Positions 1 through 8,555 of a stretch of 64,000 bases of DNA are shown here, piece after piece. Each line of letters opens with the position of its first letter. The stretch's first letter is position 1. Origin of the DNA: Agrobacterium vaccinii (GTDB taxonomy: Bacteria; Pseudomonadota; Alphaproteobacteria; Rhizobiales; Rhizobiaceae). A program made the position numbers and the translations under genes. The notes under the pieces were generated by a model. The model worked only from the letters and a program-made list of their open reading frames with translations, searched no databases and was not told the origin of the DNA. The DNA lies in the NCBI RefSeq assembly GCF_021310995.1, contig NZ_CP054150.1, positions 186,001 through 250,000 on the forward strand, read 5' to 3'.

Positions 1-1278
1 GGACGTTTGGCCGGGGCTATCGAAGTGTTGGCGGATATCGAGGCGCGCAGACGCCCCGTCGCCGACGCACTGAAGGACTGGGGACTGGCGCATCGTTTTG
101 CCGGTTCCGGTGACAGGGCTGCCATCGGCAACATCGTTTACGATGCCCTGCGCATGAAGCTTTCCCACGCATGGCTGATGGACGACGAGAGCGCGCATGC
201 GCTGGGGTATGCCGTGATGTTGCGCCAATGGGGCAAATCCGCCGAACAACTGGTTGCCGAATTCGATGGCGACAAGTTCGCGCCGGAACCCTTGTCGGAG
301 GTGGCTCTATCAGCATTTGCCTCGCGTGCGCTGTCGGACGCACCGTCTCATGTCCAAGGCGACATTCCCGACTGGGTGCAGGCCTCCTTCGAGGCAACAT
401 TCGGCGACGACTGGCTGCGCCAGGCCAAGGCGCTGAACGAGCGTCCAACGCTTGACCTGCGCGCCAACACGTTGAAGGCCAACCGCACCAAGGTCATCAA
501 GGCACTGGAAGACGCCAAGGCAGAGGCGACCCGTCTTGCCCGCCACGGCGTGCGCATTGCCGCCGGTGAAGGCCCATCGCGTCTACCCAATGTCACCGCC
601 GAGCTGTCTTTCCAAAAGGGCTGGTTCGAGGTGCAGGACGAGGGATCGCAGATCGTGGCCGATCTGGCCGGTGCGCAGGAAGGTGAGCAGATTCTCGATT
701 ATTGCGCAGGCGGCGGTGGCAAGACGCTGGCGATGGCTGCGACCATGAACAACAAGGGGCAGGTTCACGCCTTCGATGCCGACCGCAAGCGTCTGGCTCC
801 CATCATCGAACGCCTGAAGCGGGCAGGCACACGCAATGTGCAGGTACATGACCGCGCGGATGCACTGGAGCGCTATCAGGGCAAGTTTGATCGCGTGCTG
901 GTGGATGCCCCCTGCACCGGCACCGGCACATGGCGTCGCCGACCGGATACGAAGTGGCGGTTGAACGAACGCAATCTCGAAGAACGGGTGGAACAGCAGG
1001 CTCAAGCGCTGGATCAAGCCAAGCTTTACGTGCGCCCGGGCGGTGAGCTCGTCTACGTCACGTGTTCCGTGCTACCAGAGGAAAACGAACGTCAAGTGCG
1101 CCGCTTCTGCGCCGACAATCCCGAATTTTCCATCCGCTCGGCCCTAGACCGCTGGACCGGTCTGTTTGGTGCAGATGCCGTCAAACCCCATTCAGTGGAT
1201 GGCGAGACACTGACGCTGACACCGGCGACGACGGATACCGATGGGTTCTTCTTCTGCGCCATGAAGCGCAAGGCCTGA
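1..1278 (+). CDS. RsmB/NOL1/NOP2/Sun-family RNA (cytosine-5)-methyltransferase, 5' end outside window
   Basis: This protein transfers a methyl group from SAM to C5 of cytosine in RNA, most likely 16S rRNA. The reading frame is open from base 1 and no good start with a ribosome binding site is visible, so a few N-terminal residues probably lie upstream; the TTG at base 7 is only the first start-like codon. The SAM-binding motif LDYCAGGGGKTLAMA lies in the middle. The two family cysteines are present in DAPCTGTGTWRRRPD (motif IV) and VTCSVLPEEN (motif VI). The N-terminal third is the NusB-like RNA-binding part usual in RsmB proteins. The family is clear; the exact rRNA target is inferred. Confidence 0.9.
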   Translation, partial: GRLAGAIEVLADIEARRRPVADALKDWGLAHRFAGSGDRAAIGNIVYDALRMKLSHAWLMDDESAHALGYAVMLRQWGKSAEQLVAEFDGDKFAPEPLSEVALSAFASRALSDAPSHVQGDIPDWVQASFEATFGDDWLRQAKALNERPTLDLRANTLKANRTKVIKALEDAKAEATRLARHGVRIAAGEGPSRLPNVTAELSFQKGWFEVQDEGSQIVADLAGAQEGEQILDYCAGGGGKTLAMAATMNNKGQVHAFDADRKRLAPIIERLKRAGTRNVQVHDRADALERYQGKFDRVLVDAPCTGTGTWRRRPDTKWRLNERNLEERVEQQAQALDQAKLYVRPGGELVYVTCSVLPEENERQVRRFCADNPEFSIRSALDRWTGLFGADAVKPHSVDGETLTLTPATTDTDGFFFCAMKRKA

Positions 1279-1309
1279 TTGGCGCCGCCAAACGCTTATC
1301 TGAAACTTG

Positions 1310-1404
1310 TCACAACCCTTGTGAAATGACGGATTTGACCAAAGTCAAAATCCGGCAGTCTGGTTGGAAAGCTTCTAAACTAGAATATTTGACACAAGTT
1401 TGTG
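1310..1404. promoter_or_regulatory. Cluster of four short inverted repeats upstream of the imelysin operon
   Basis: Four dyads lie in the 182-bp gap before the imelysin gene. They are TCACAA-CCC-TTGTGA (1310-1324), TTTGAC-CAAA-GTCAAA (1334-1349), TTCTA-AAC-TAGAA (1373-1385) and CACAA-GT-TTGTG (1393-1404). The first and last share the half-site TTGTG/CACAA. They are placed where operators for an iron- or metal-responsive repressor would be expected. None fits the TGA-N9-TCA RirA box, and the third resembles but does not match an Irr-type element. Which regulator binds is unknown. Confidence 0.5.
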
Positions 1405-1460
1405 ATTGGTTCAGAACTCGCCTTCACGGCCTCGTTACGAGAGGGCTGATAGGAGAGATC

Positions 1461-2738
1461 ATGTTCCGCAAAACCTTATCCAGCGCAAGTCTGGCGCTTC
1501 TGGCCGCATCGGTGGCCCTCACCGCACTTCCTGTCCGCGCTGCGACTGATCCGGCTGCCGTGGTCAAGCATTATGCGGAACTGGGTCATGCGAAATATCA
1601 GGATGCGCTGACGATGGCCGAAACGCTCGACAAGGCCATCGACGCGCTGATCGCGACGCCCAGCGACGCCACGCTGAAAGCTGCGCGTGAAGCCTGGATC
1701 AAGGCCCGCGTCCCCTACCAGCAGACCGAAGTCTACCGCTTCGGCAACCCGATCGTTGACGAGTGGGAAGGCAAGGTCAACGCCTGGCCGCTGGACGAGG
1801 GCCTGATCGACTATGTCGATGGTTCCTATGGCACCGAAAGCGACGAGAACGAGCTTTACACCGCAAACATCATCGCCAACAAAAAGATCAAGGTCGGCGG
1901 TGAAGAGGTCGATGCCTCCAAGATCACGCCGGAGCTGATCCAGAGCCTTGCGGAAGCGGGCGAAGTGGAAGCCAACGTCACAACAGGTTACCACGCCATC
2001 GAGTTTCTGCTGTGGGGCCAGGATTTGAATGGCACCGGACCGGGTGCGGGCAACCGTCCTTACACCGACTACGACACCAAGAACTGCACGGGTGGCAATT
2101 GCGACCGCCGTGCCGATTACCTCAAGGCCGCCTCCACGCTGCTGGTTTCGGACCTGAAGGAAATGGTTGCCAACTGGGCACCGGATGGCGAAGCGGCAAA
2201 GACGGTGGAAGCCGACCCGAAAAAGGGCCTGACCGCCATTCTGACCGGCATGGGCTCGCTGTCCTATGGCGAGTTGGCAGGCGAGCGCATGAAGCTCGGC
2301 CTTCTGCTGCATGATCCCGAAGAAGAGCATGATTGCTTCTCCGACAACACCTATAACTCGCACCTCAATGACGCCATCGGCATCGCCGCTGCCTATAGCG
2401 GTGAATACACGACGGTAGACGGTAAGAAGTTGACCGGCCCTTCGCTCTCCGAACTTGTTGCCGCCAGCGACAAGGCGCTGGATGCGGAAATGAAGGCGAA
2501 GCTGAACAAGACGCTGGACGCCATGCATGCCATGGAAAAGCGCGGCCAGACCGTGGAAGCCTATGACCAGATGATTGCCGAGGGCAACAAAGAGGGCAAT
2601 GCCGTTGTGCAGACTGCCATCGACGGGCTTCTGGACCAGACCAAGACCATTGAGCGCGTGATTGCGGCGCTGGATCTGGGCAAGATTCAGCTGGAAGGTT
2701 CCGACAGCCTGGACAGCCCGAACGCCGTGTTCAAGTAA
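1461..2738 (+). CDS. Imelysin-family periplasmic protein (peptidase M75 fold), first of two
   Basis: This is a 425-residue exported protein of the imelysin family, which is linked to iron acquisition; peptidase activity is doubtful in most members. I chose the ATG at 1461 because AGGAGAG lies just upstream and the following 25 or so residues form a Sec signal peptide ending near VRA-ATD. The open frame extends further upstream but lacks these signals. The family GxHxxE motif is present as GYHAIE, followed by FLLWGQD. It is the first gene of a run with a DUF1111 di-haem protein, a second imelysin and a DUF1513 protein. The family is sure; the ligand, probably iron, is inferred. Confidence 0.9.
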   Translation: MFRKTLSSASLALLAASVALTALPVRAATDPAAVVKHYAELGHAKYQDALTMAETLDKAIDALIATPSDATLKAAREAWIKARVPYQQTEVYRFGNPIVDEWEGKVNAWPLDEGLIDYVDGSYGTESDENELYTANIIANKKIKVGGEEVDASKITPELIQSLAEAGEVEANVTTGYHAIEFLLWGQDLNGTGPGAGNRPYTDYDTKNCTGGNCDRRADYLKAASTLLVSDLKEMVANWAPDGEAAKTVEADPKKGLTAILTGMGSLSYGELAGERMKLGLLLHDPEEEHDCFSDNTYNSHLNDAIGIAAAYSGEYTTVDGKKLTGPSLSELVAASDKALDAEMKAKLNKTLDAMHAMEKRGQTVEAYDQMIAEGNKEGNAVVQTAIDGLLDQTKTIERVIAALDLGKIQLEGSDSLDSPNAVFK

Positions 2739-2748
2739 GACGATGATG

Positions 2749-2775
2749 CAGGCCGCGTGGGTGACATGCGGCCTG
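2749..2775 (+). terminator. Stem-loop after the first imelysin gene (no U-tract)
   Basis: CAGGCCGC and GCGGCCTG form a perfect 8-bp stem around an 11-nt loop, starting ten bases after the imelysin stop codon. There is no run of T afterwards, so it may be an mRNA-stabilising or attenuating hairpin inside the operon rather than a true terminator. Confidence 0.45.
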
Positions 2776-2891
2776 TCTATTGCTGCCAGACGTTTTGCAG
2801 GCGGATCATTTTGCGAAGAACGAGGTTCACTCCCCCCGAACTGGCATGGCAGTGGGACTACCGCTCCCCCAAACCCGATGTGTAAGGTTTC

Positions 2892-4598
2892 ATGAGACAT
2901 TTGCGGCAACGACGCCTTTTCTGTCTTCTGTTTATCTTGGCAGCGTGCAGTATCGCCATAACCTACGACAGTGCGCTTGGTTTAACCCCCTCTGTCCTGC
3001 CGGACATCTCCCCCACAGGTGGGGAGATTGGCCAGTCTCACGCTCTTCGCTTCATCCGCGACGTTGAAGATGTGGAAGAGGTTGCCGCTTGTCGATCTCC
3101 CCACCTGTGGGGGAGATGTCCGGCAGGACAGAGGGGGGTAAGCCAAGCGCACTGTTGTGTATTGGGCGGCCCCGGAGCCGAAACCATCACCCGCACCGAT
3201 CTCTCCACCAAGGATTTGGTCCGCGTGCGGCAGGTCACCCGCCCTACCAGCGACTTCTCCAAGGCCGAACCATCCGAGGCCCTTTCGGCGGGGGCAGCGA
3301 CCACCACGGCCACAACCGATCCTTTCTCGCAACCATCCGCCAATATGAGTTTCGAGCGCGGACATGATTTCAAGCTGGGCAATGCGCTGTTTCAGAAATT
3401 GTGGGTGTCCTCGCCATCCTCCACGCAGGCGTCTGACGGGCTGGGGCCGCTTTACAATGCGCGATCTTGTCAGACCTGCCACATCAAGGACGGGCGTGGG
3501 CGTCCGCCTGACGGGAATGAGGAGGCGGTGTCGATGTTCCTGCGCCTTGCCCGCCCTGCCCGTACGCCTGACGAGATAAAGGCAATCGCTGACCATGATG
3601 TGCTGAATTTTCCAGATGCGACCTATGGCGGGCAGCATCAGAACCTTGCGGTGCCCGGCCTGAAAGCCGAGGGCAGGCTTGCCGCCTCCTATGACGAAAA
3701 GAGGGTTACGTTGGGCGATGGCGAGATCGTATCGCTCCGCAAGCCGACCTATAGCCTCAAGGGTCTGAATTATGGCCCGCTGGAGCCTGATACGACACTG
3801 TCCCCCCGCATCGCCCAGCCGACTTTGGGTTTGGGCTTGATCGAGGCCATAGCGGATGAGGATATTCTGGCCAATGCCAGGCGTGACGGCGGCAGACCGG
3901 CATGGGTGCGGGACCACCGCAATGGCGCGTTGAAGCTCGGTCGGTTCGGCTGGAAGGCACAGAATGCCATTGTGCGGGATCAGGCAGCCAATGCGCTATC
4001 TCATGATATCGGCATATCCTCGCCGGATGCGCCAAATGCCTTTGGCGATTGTACCGATAAAGAACCGGACTGTCTTTCCATGCCGACCGGCGTGCAGAAG
4101 CGGCTGGGCGATGTGGAAGCGCCTTCGCCTGTTCTCGATCTGATGACGTTCTACACCGAAAATCTGGCCGTACCGGCGCGCCGCAATGTCGATGACCCCA
4201 CCGTTCTACATGGCAAGCAGCAATTCTACGACGCGGGATGCGCGTCCTGTCACGTGCCGAAATTCGTGACGAAGCGCGATGCCAACGATCCGCTGCATTC
4301 CTTCCAACTGATATGGCCCTATTCCGATTTTCTGCTGCATGATATGGGCGATGGCCTGGCAGATGGTCAGCAGGTGGGTGAGGCAGGTGGGCGTGACTGG
4401 CGCACTCAGCCGCTCTGGGGCATCGGGTTGACGCAAGCCGTGAATGGCAATGGTTTTTATCTGCATGACGGGCGGGCGCGCAGCCTGACCGAAGCGATCC
4501 TGTGGCATGGTGGCGAAGCACAAAAGGCGCGCGATGCTTTTGCTGCCTTGCAAAAGTCTGACCGGCAGGCTTTGCTGACATTTCTGGAGTCTCTGTGA
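2892..4598 (+). CDS. Di-haem oxidoreductase-like protein (DUF1111, c-type cytochrome)
   Basis: This predicted periplasmic c-type cytochrome has two haem-binding motifs, CQTCH (within RSCQTCHIKDGRG) and CASCH (within DAGCASCHVPKF), and the LGPLYNARSC segment typical of the DUF1111 thiol-oxidoreductase group. The N terminus MRHLRQRRLFCLLFILAAC looks like a signal peptide with a lipobox (LAAC). About 63 residues right after it are encoded by a palindromic repeat element (2968-3155), so this part is not family sequence. The mature family sequence resumes at RTDLSTKDLVRV. A start downstream at 3346 would lose the signal peptide and is less likely. It shares an operon with two imelysins, suggesting periplasmic redox handling of iron or another metal. 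Confidence 0.85.
   Translation: MRHLRQRRLFCLLFILAACSIAITYDSALGLTPSVLPDISPTGGEIGQSHALRFIRDVEDVEEVAACRSPHLWGRCPAGQRGVSQAHCCVLGGPGAETITRTDLSTKDLVRVRQVTRPTSDFSKAEPSEALSAGAATTTATTDPFSQPSANMSFERGHDFKLGNALFQKLWVSSPSSTQASDGLGPLYNARSCQTCHIKDGRGRPPDGNEEAVSMFLRLARPARTPDEIKAIADHDVLNFPDATYGGQHQNLAVPGLKAEGRLAASYDEKRVTLGDGEIVSLRKPTYSLKGLNYGPLEPDTTLSPRIAQPTLGLGLIEAIADEDILANARRDGGRPAWVRDHRNGALKLGRFGWKAQNAIVRDQAANALSHDIGISSPDAPNAFGDCTDKEPDCLSMPTGVQKRLGDVEAPSPVLDLMTFYTENLAVPARRNVDDPTVLHGKQQFYDAGCASCHVPKFVTKRDANDPLHSFQLIWPYSDFLLHDMGDGLADGQQVGEAGGRDWRTQPLWGIGLTQAVNGNGFYLHDGRARSLTEAILWHGGEAQKARDAFAALQKSDRQALLTFLESL
2968..3155. repeat. Long inverted-repeat (RIME-like) element inside the DUF1111 coding region
   Basis: Two 61-bp arms (2968-3028 and 3095-3155) are inverted copies with two mismatches, separated by 66 bp. 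Each arm carries an inner palindrome around ATCTCCCCCACAGGTGGGGA. The layout matches the intergenic palindromic mosaic elements common in Rhizobiales genomes. Here it lies inside an open reading frame and the frame stays open through both arms. Confidence 0.85.
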
Positions 4599-5719
4599 TG
4601 GACAATGCGATGCGAAAATTTCATGCCCTTCTGCCGCTCGCTTTTCTGATGAGCTTCGGCACCGCACTGGCGCAGGATGTGGAGCTGATGCCACCACCCC
4701 CACTCGACCCGGTGAAGGTGCGCAGCGTGATGGAAAAGGCCGTGGATGGCTTTATCCGCCCCGGCTATGACGGCTTTCGCGATAGCGCCAAGGCGCTGAC
4801 GTTCAAGATGCAGGCGCTGTGCGCCGCCCCTTCCGCTGACACGATTGCGGCAGCGAAAGCGGCATTTTTGGACGCGACCCACGCATGGTCGGGTATCGAG
4901 ATCGTGCGCGTCGGTCCCGTCATCGAGCAGAACCGGTTCGAGCGGGTGCTGTATTATCCTGACAAAAAGGGTCTTGGTCTCAAACAGGTGCAAAAATACC
5001 TTTCGGACAAGGATGAGACCGTGACGACACCACAGGGTCTGCGGGCAAAAAGCGTTGCCGCGCAGGGCTTCGGGGCGCTAGAATATGTGCTTTACGGCAC
5101 AGGTTCCGACGATGTAATGGCCGAGAAAAACAGTTTCCGTTGCCGGTACGGCGCAGCCATTGCGGGCAATATTGCCAATATCGGCACCGAACTTTCCGAT
5201 CTCTGGGATGCGCCTGACGGGACGGCAAAGAACTGGAAGGAACCAGGGCCTGACAATCCGGTGTTTCGTGACGAGCGCGAGGCCCTGGTGGCGCTGCTGG
5301 GCATCCTGGTGCATGGCTCCGAAGCCATTCGCGACCAGCGCATCGAAACCTTCTACAAGGGTCCCGATAATGCCAAATTTCCGCGTACCGCGATCTACTG
5401 GCGCTCAGGCCTGACATGGAAAAGCATCGGCGACAACGTGGCTGCGGTACAGGGCCTGCTGCACAAAGCTGGCATGAGCGATCTCCTGCCGCCCGACCAG
5501 CGCTCCATCATCGGCTCCATCGACTTCATCGCCAAATCAATGGTCCGAGTCTCCGGCAACATCGAGCCTGACGTCGAAAAGGCGCTTGGCGACGACAAGG
5601 AGCGCGCCAAGGTGGATTATCTGCTGCTGAACGGCAAGGACCTGATCTACCGCATCAACGACCAATATGGCGGGGCCATTGGCCTTAGCTCCGGCTTTTC
5701 CTTTGCGGATGGGGACTGA
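4598..5719 (+). CDS. Imelysin-family periplasmic protein, second of two
   Basis: This is a second imelysin protein of about 373 residues with a signal peptide (MRKFHALLPLAFLMSFGTALA-Q). Its ATG at 4598 overlaps the stop codon of the DUF1111 gene, so the two are translationally coupled; an internal ATG at 4610 is also possible. The position of the family GxHxxE motif reads GFGALE in GFGALEYVLYG, so the histidine seen in the first imelysin is missing. The two imelysins are therefore not interchangeable copies. Membership in a common iron-related periplasmic complex with the neighbouring proteins is inferred from the operon. Confidence 0.87.
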   Translation: MDNAMRKFHALLPLAFLMSFGTALAQDVELMPPPPLDPVKVRSVMEKAVDGFIRPGYDGFRDSAKALTFKMQALCAAPSADTIAAAKAAFLDATHAWSGIEIVRVGPVIEQNRFERVLYYPDKKGLGLKQVQKYLSDKDETVTTPQGLRAKSVAAQGFGALEYVLYGTGSDDVMAEKNSFRCRYGAAIAGNIANIGTELSDLWDAPDGTAKNWKEPGPDNPVFRDEREALVALLGILVHGSEAIRDQRIETFYKGPDNAKFPRTAIYWRSGLTWKSIGDNVAAVQGLLHKAGMSDLLPPDQRSIIGSIDFIAKSMVRVSGNIEPDVEKALGDDKERAKVDYLLLNGKDLIYRINDQYGGAIGLSSGFSFADGD

Positions 5720-5722
5720 ACC

Positions 5723-6814
5723 GTGGCGCGCGACAAGCGACTGCTGATCGACCGGCGCTCCTTTATCAAGGCGGCGGGATTGCCGTTTCTGGCGTCGCTT
5801 GCGCCGCGTTCGCTTTACGCGCTGGAGCGGACGGATGCGGTCTTCGCATCGGCGTTCCGCGACCGCGATGGCGCTTATGGTGTGGCAACGGTGAGCGAAG
5901 CGGGCGAGATCATCGACCGGATGGTGCTGCCTGCCCGCGCCCATGGCATGGCGACCAGCCGCGCCACCGGGGTTACGGTTGCCTTTGCGCGCAGGCCCGG
6001 CACCTTCTTCATGGCCTTCGACCCGGCGAAACGCCGCGAACCCATCGTCATGCACACGCCGGAGAACCGCCACTTTTACGGCCACGGACAGTTTTCACCC
6101 GATGGCTCGATCCTCTACGCTAGCGAAAACGACTTCGACCGCAATCGCGGTGTGATCGGCCTTTACGATGCCCGCGACGGCTTCAGGCGCATCGGCGAAT
6201 ATGACGCGCGTGGCATCGGTACGCACGACATGACGGTGAGCGACGACGGACGGATGATCATCATCGCCAATGGCGGCATCGAGACCCACCCGGATTTTGG
6301 GCGTACGAAACTGAACCTCGATGCGATGCAGCCTTCTCTGGTGCTGCTGGATGCGGCCACGGGACGGTTGATCCAGAAACACGGCCTTGCAAAGGATCTC
6401 AGCCAATTGTCCACCCGGCATGTGGATCTCGGTAATGATGGGCGCATCTGGTTTGCCTGCCAGTATGAGGGACCGCGCAACGAATTGCCGCCGCTGGTGG
6501 GGTATTTTTCCAAAGGCGAGGATCTGCGTTTCATCGATCTGCCCGAAGAAACGACGACGCGGCTGGCGAACTATGTCGGGGCGATCGCCGTCAACCGGCG
6601 CGATGGCATCATCGGTCTGACGTCGCCCAACGGTAATGCCGCGGTGATGCTGGACGAGAAAAGCGGCAGGGTTGTCGGTGAGACTGCTCTTCGCGAGGCG
6701 GCGGGTGTTGCGGCGGCGCCAAAAGGCATTGTCACCTCGTCTTATGACGGGCAATTCGGGGCAAAAACCAGTGCTGTAGCATGGGATCAGCATATCGTTC
6801 GGCTTGCCGGATGA
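5723..6814 (+). CDS. DUF1513 protein, Tat-exported, predicted beta-propeller
   Basis: The protein has 363 residues and begins with a GTG codon three bases after the previous stop. The N terminus carries a twin-arginine signal (DRRSFIK followed by a hydrophobic stretch ending near SLYA), so it is probably exported folded to the periplasm. The body has the repeated pattern of a seven-bladed propeller, for example GHGQFSPDGSILYASEND and HDMTVSDDGRMIIIANGG. DUF1513 genes are known to sit beside imelysin and DUF1111 genes, which matches here. No enzymatic role is established; a structural or metal-binding part of the same system is a guess. Confidence 0.85.
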   Translation: MARDKRLLIDRRSFIKAAGLPFLASLAPRSLYALERTDAVFASAFRDRDGAYGVATVSEAGEIIDRMVLPARAHGMATSRATGVTVAFARRPGTFFMAFDPAKRREPIVMHTPENRHFYGHGQFSPDGSILYASENDFDRNRGVIGLYDARDGFRRIGEYDARGIGTHDMTVSDDGRMIIIANGGIETHPDFGRTKLNLDAMQPSLVLLDAATGRLIQKHGLAKDLSQLSTRHVDLGNDGRIWFACQYEGPRNELPPLVGYFSKGEDLRFIDLPEETTTRLANYVGAIAVNRRDGIIGLTSPNGNAAVMLDEKSGRVVGETALREAAGVAAAPKGIVTSSYDGQFGAKTSAVAWDQHIVRLAG

Positions 6815-6849
6815 ATTGCTAAAATAACACCGGAACAGAAGGAACGTCT

Positions 6850-7317
6850 GTGCATTTCATGCCTATGAAAAAAGCGCTGGTCTATCTCATTTTCGTCTTT
6901 GTCGTCGTCACCATCGGGGCGCTGATCGGCATGAACAATGTGCCGGGCGAATGGTACCAATCGCTCAACAAACCTTTCTTCAACCCGCCCAACTGGATTT
7001 TTGGCCCAGTCTGGACCGCGCTCTACGTCATGATTGCCATTGCTGGTGCGCGCACGTGGTTGCAAAGCCGCATGGGCGGGCGCATGCAACTGTGGGGCAG
7101 CCAGATGCTGCTGAACTTCATGTGGTCGCCGATCTTCTTCACGATGCAGAGCCCCATCGGTGCGCTCATTCTCATCGTGCCGATGCTGATCTGCGTCATC
7201 GCCTTCATCATCATGACATCCACGCGTGACCGCATTTCGATGTGGCTCTTCGTGCCCTATGCGGTGTGGGTTGCCTTCGCCACGCTGCTGAACGCCAGCA
7301 TCGTTTACCTGAATTAG
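6850..7317 (+). CDS. TspO/MBR family tryptophan-rich membrane protein
   Basis: This is a five-helix integral membrane protein of the TspO/CrtK/peripheral benzodiazepine receptor family, which binds tetrapyrroles and affects their export and stress signalling. Family hallmarks are WYQSLNKPFFNPPNWIFGPVW near residues 35-55 and LLNFMWSPIFF. The GTG at 6850 follows AGAAGGA at good spacing; ATG codons at 6859 and 6865 are alternatives. It lies 35 bp after the DUF1513 gene on the same strand and could be co-transcribed. The family call is firm and the ligand is inferred. Confidence 0.9.
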   Translation: MHFMPMKKALVYLIFVFVVVTIGALIGMNNVPGEWYQSLNKPFFNPPNWIFGPVWTALYVMIAIAGARTWLQSRMGGRMQLWGSQMLLNFMWSPIFFTMQSPIGALILIVPMLICVIAFIIMTSTRDRISMWLFVPYAVWVAFATLLNASIVYLN

Positions 7318-7386
7318 CACACGTCCTCCCTTGCCATGTCGCGATCAACGCGCCATGTCTTGTCAAAGAACAGGAAAGGCAGGGGA

Positions 7387-7836
7387 ATGGATTTCACCGA
7401 TCCCGGCGATTTTCGCCAGCGGATAGAAAAGAGCTTCGCACGCCAGGGCGTCGTTCAGGCCATCAACGCCGAGATTTCGCGCATCGAGCACCGGCTGGTG
7501 GAAATCGAGCTTCCGTTTCACCCCAAACTCACCCAGCAGCACGGCATTCTGCATGCGGGCGTCATTGCTGCAGCGCTGGATACCGCCTGCACCTATGCCG
7601 CCTATACGATCATCGAGCCTGACACCTCGCTGCTGACCATCGAGTTCAAGGTCAACCTGATGTCGCCGGGGCGTGGCGAGCGATTTCTGTTTCGCGGTGA
7701 AATCACCAAGCCGGGCAGCAACATTATCGTCGCCGACGGTCGCGCCTATGCGCTGTCGGATGGCCCGGCCAAGCTGATCGCCTCCATGACCGGTACGATG
7801 ATGGTGATGAAAGGCCGCGAAGGGTTCGATGAATGA
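7387..7836 (+). CDS. PaaI-family hotdog thioesterase
   Basis: This is a 149-residue single hotdog-fold protein expected to hydrolyse acyl-CoA thioesters in the cytoplasm. The segment QQHGILHAGVIAAALDTACTYAA corresponds to the hotdog helix and active-site region of PaaI-type enzymes; its conserved HG-G pattern appears as LHAGV. I chose the ATG at 7387, preceded by AGGGG, over an upstream in-frame start at 7336 with no binding site. The gene overlaps the following nucleosidase by four bases (ATGA). The acyl substrate cannot be read from the sequence. Confidence 0.85.
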   Translation: MDFTDPGDFRQRIEKSFARQGVVQAINAEISRIEHRLVEIELPFHPKLTQQHGILHAGVIAAALDTACTYAAYTIIEPDTSLLTIEFKVNLMSPGRGERFLFRGEITKPGSNIIVADGRAYALSDGPAKLIASMTGTMMVMKGREGFDE

Positions 7837-8471
7837 GTTATGAGACTGTGGATGTGGCGGGCAAGCGCCTGCTGTTCGTCATGGCAGCAGATGCCGAATA
7901 TGGCCTGCATCTGAAAGCCCGCTTCAAGCCGCTTATGACGGGTGTCGGCCCGGTGGAGGCGGCGGTTTCGCTGACAGCGGCACTGAGCGAGCTGAATTAC
8001 GCCGGTCGATCTCCCCATCTCGTCGTCTCGCTGGGTTCTGCTGGCTCGCGCGTTCTGGAGCAAGCGGAGGTCTATCAAGCCATGTCCGTCTCCTACCGCG
8101 ATATGGATGCGTCCGCCTTCGGTTTCAAAAAGGGCTGCACGCCGTTCCTCGATTTGCCCGCCGAAGTTTCCCTGCCGCTGCGCATTCCCGGCGTGGCGCA
8201 AGCTAGGCTTTCCACCGGCGCCAATGTCGTATCCGGTGCTGCCTATGACGGGGTGGACGCCGACATGGTTGAGATGGAAACGTTTGCGTTATTGCGCGCC
8301 TGCCAGCGTTTTGACATTCCGCTCATCGGGCTCCGTGGAATCTCGGACGGAAAGGCGGATGTGCACCATATTTCCGACTGGACGGAGTATCTGCATGTGA
8401 TTGATGAGAAGCTGGCCGACGCTGTGGACAGGCTGTGCCGCGCGATAGAAGACGGCAGCATTTCGCTCTAA
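7833..8471 (+). CDS. mtnN: 5'-methylthioadenosine/S-adenosylhomocysteine nucleosidase
   Basis: This 212-residue enzyme cleaves MTA and SAH to adenine and the thioribose or ribosyl-homocysteine, recycling by-products of SAM reactions. The purine phosphorylase fold shows in LVVSLGSAGS, DADMVEMETFALL (the catalytic-region glutamates) and GLRGISDGKAD, where the aspartate should contact adenine. It is slightly shorter than the E. coli enzyme (about 232 residues) but no core motif is missing. It is coupled to the upstream thioesterase by an ATGA overlap. Confidence 0.82.
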   Translation: MSYETVDVAGKRLLFVMAADAEYGLHLKARFKPLMTGVGPVEAAVSLTAALSELNYAGRSPHLVVSLGSAGSRVLEQAEVYQAMSVSYRDMDASAFGFKKGCTPFLDLPAEVSLPLRIPGVAQARLSTGANVVSGAAYDGVDADMVEMETFALLRACQRFDIPLIGLRGISDGKADVHHISDWTEYLHVIDEKLADAVDRLCRAIEDGSISL

Positions 8472-8555
8472 ATCTCTTGCGCAACCGCTTATTTTCTGGC
8501 TTTTCAGGCCATGTCACGGGTTGCCTAAAGCCCCGGATTTCTTTAAAGGCTCGCC

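Noticed and set aside
1476..2909. Long minus-strand open frame opposite the first imelysin gene
   Set aside because: It is a shadow frame favoured by high GC; no binding site or family motifs, while the plus strand has a clear signal peptide and imelysin motifs.
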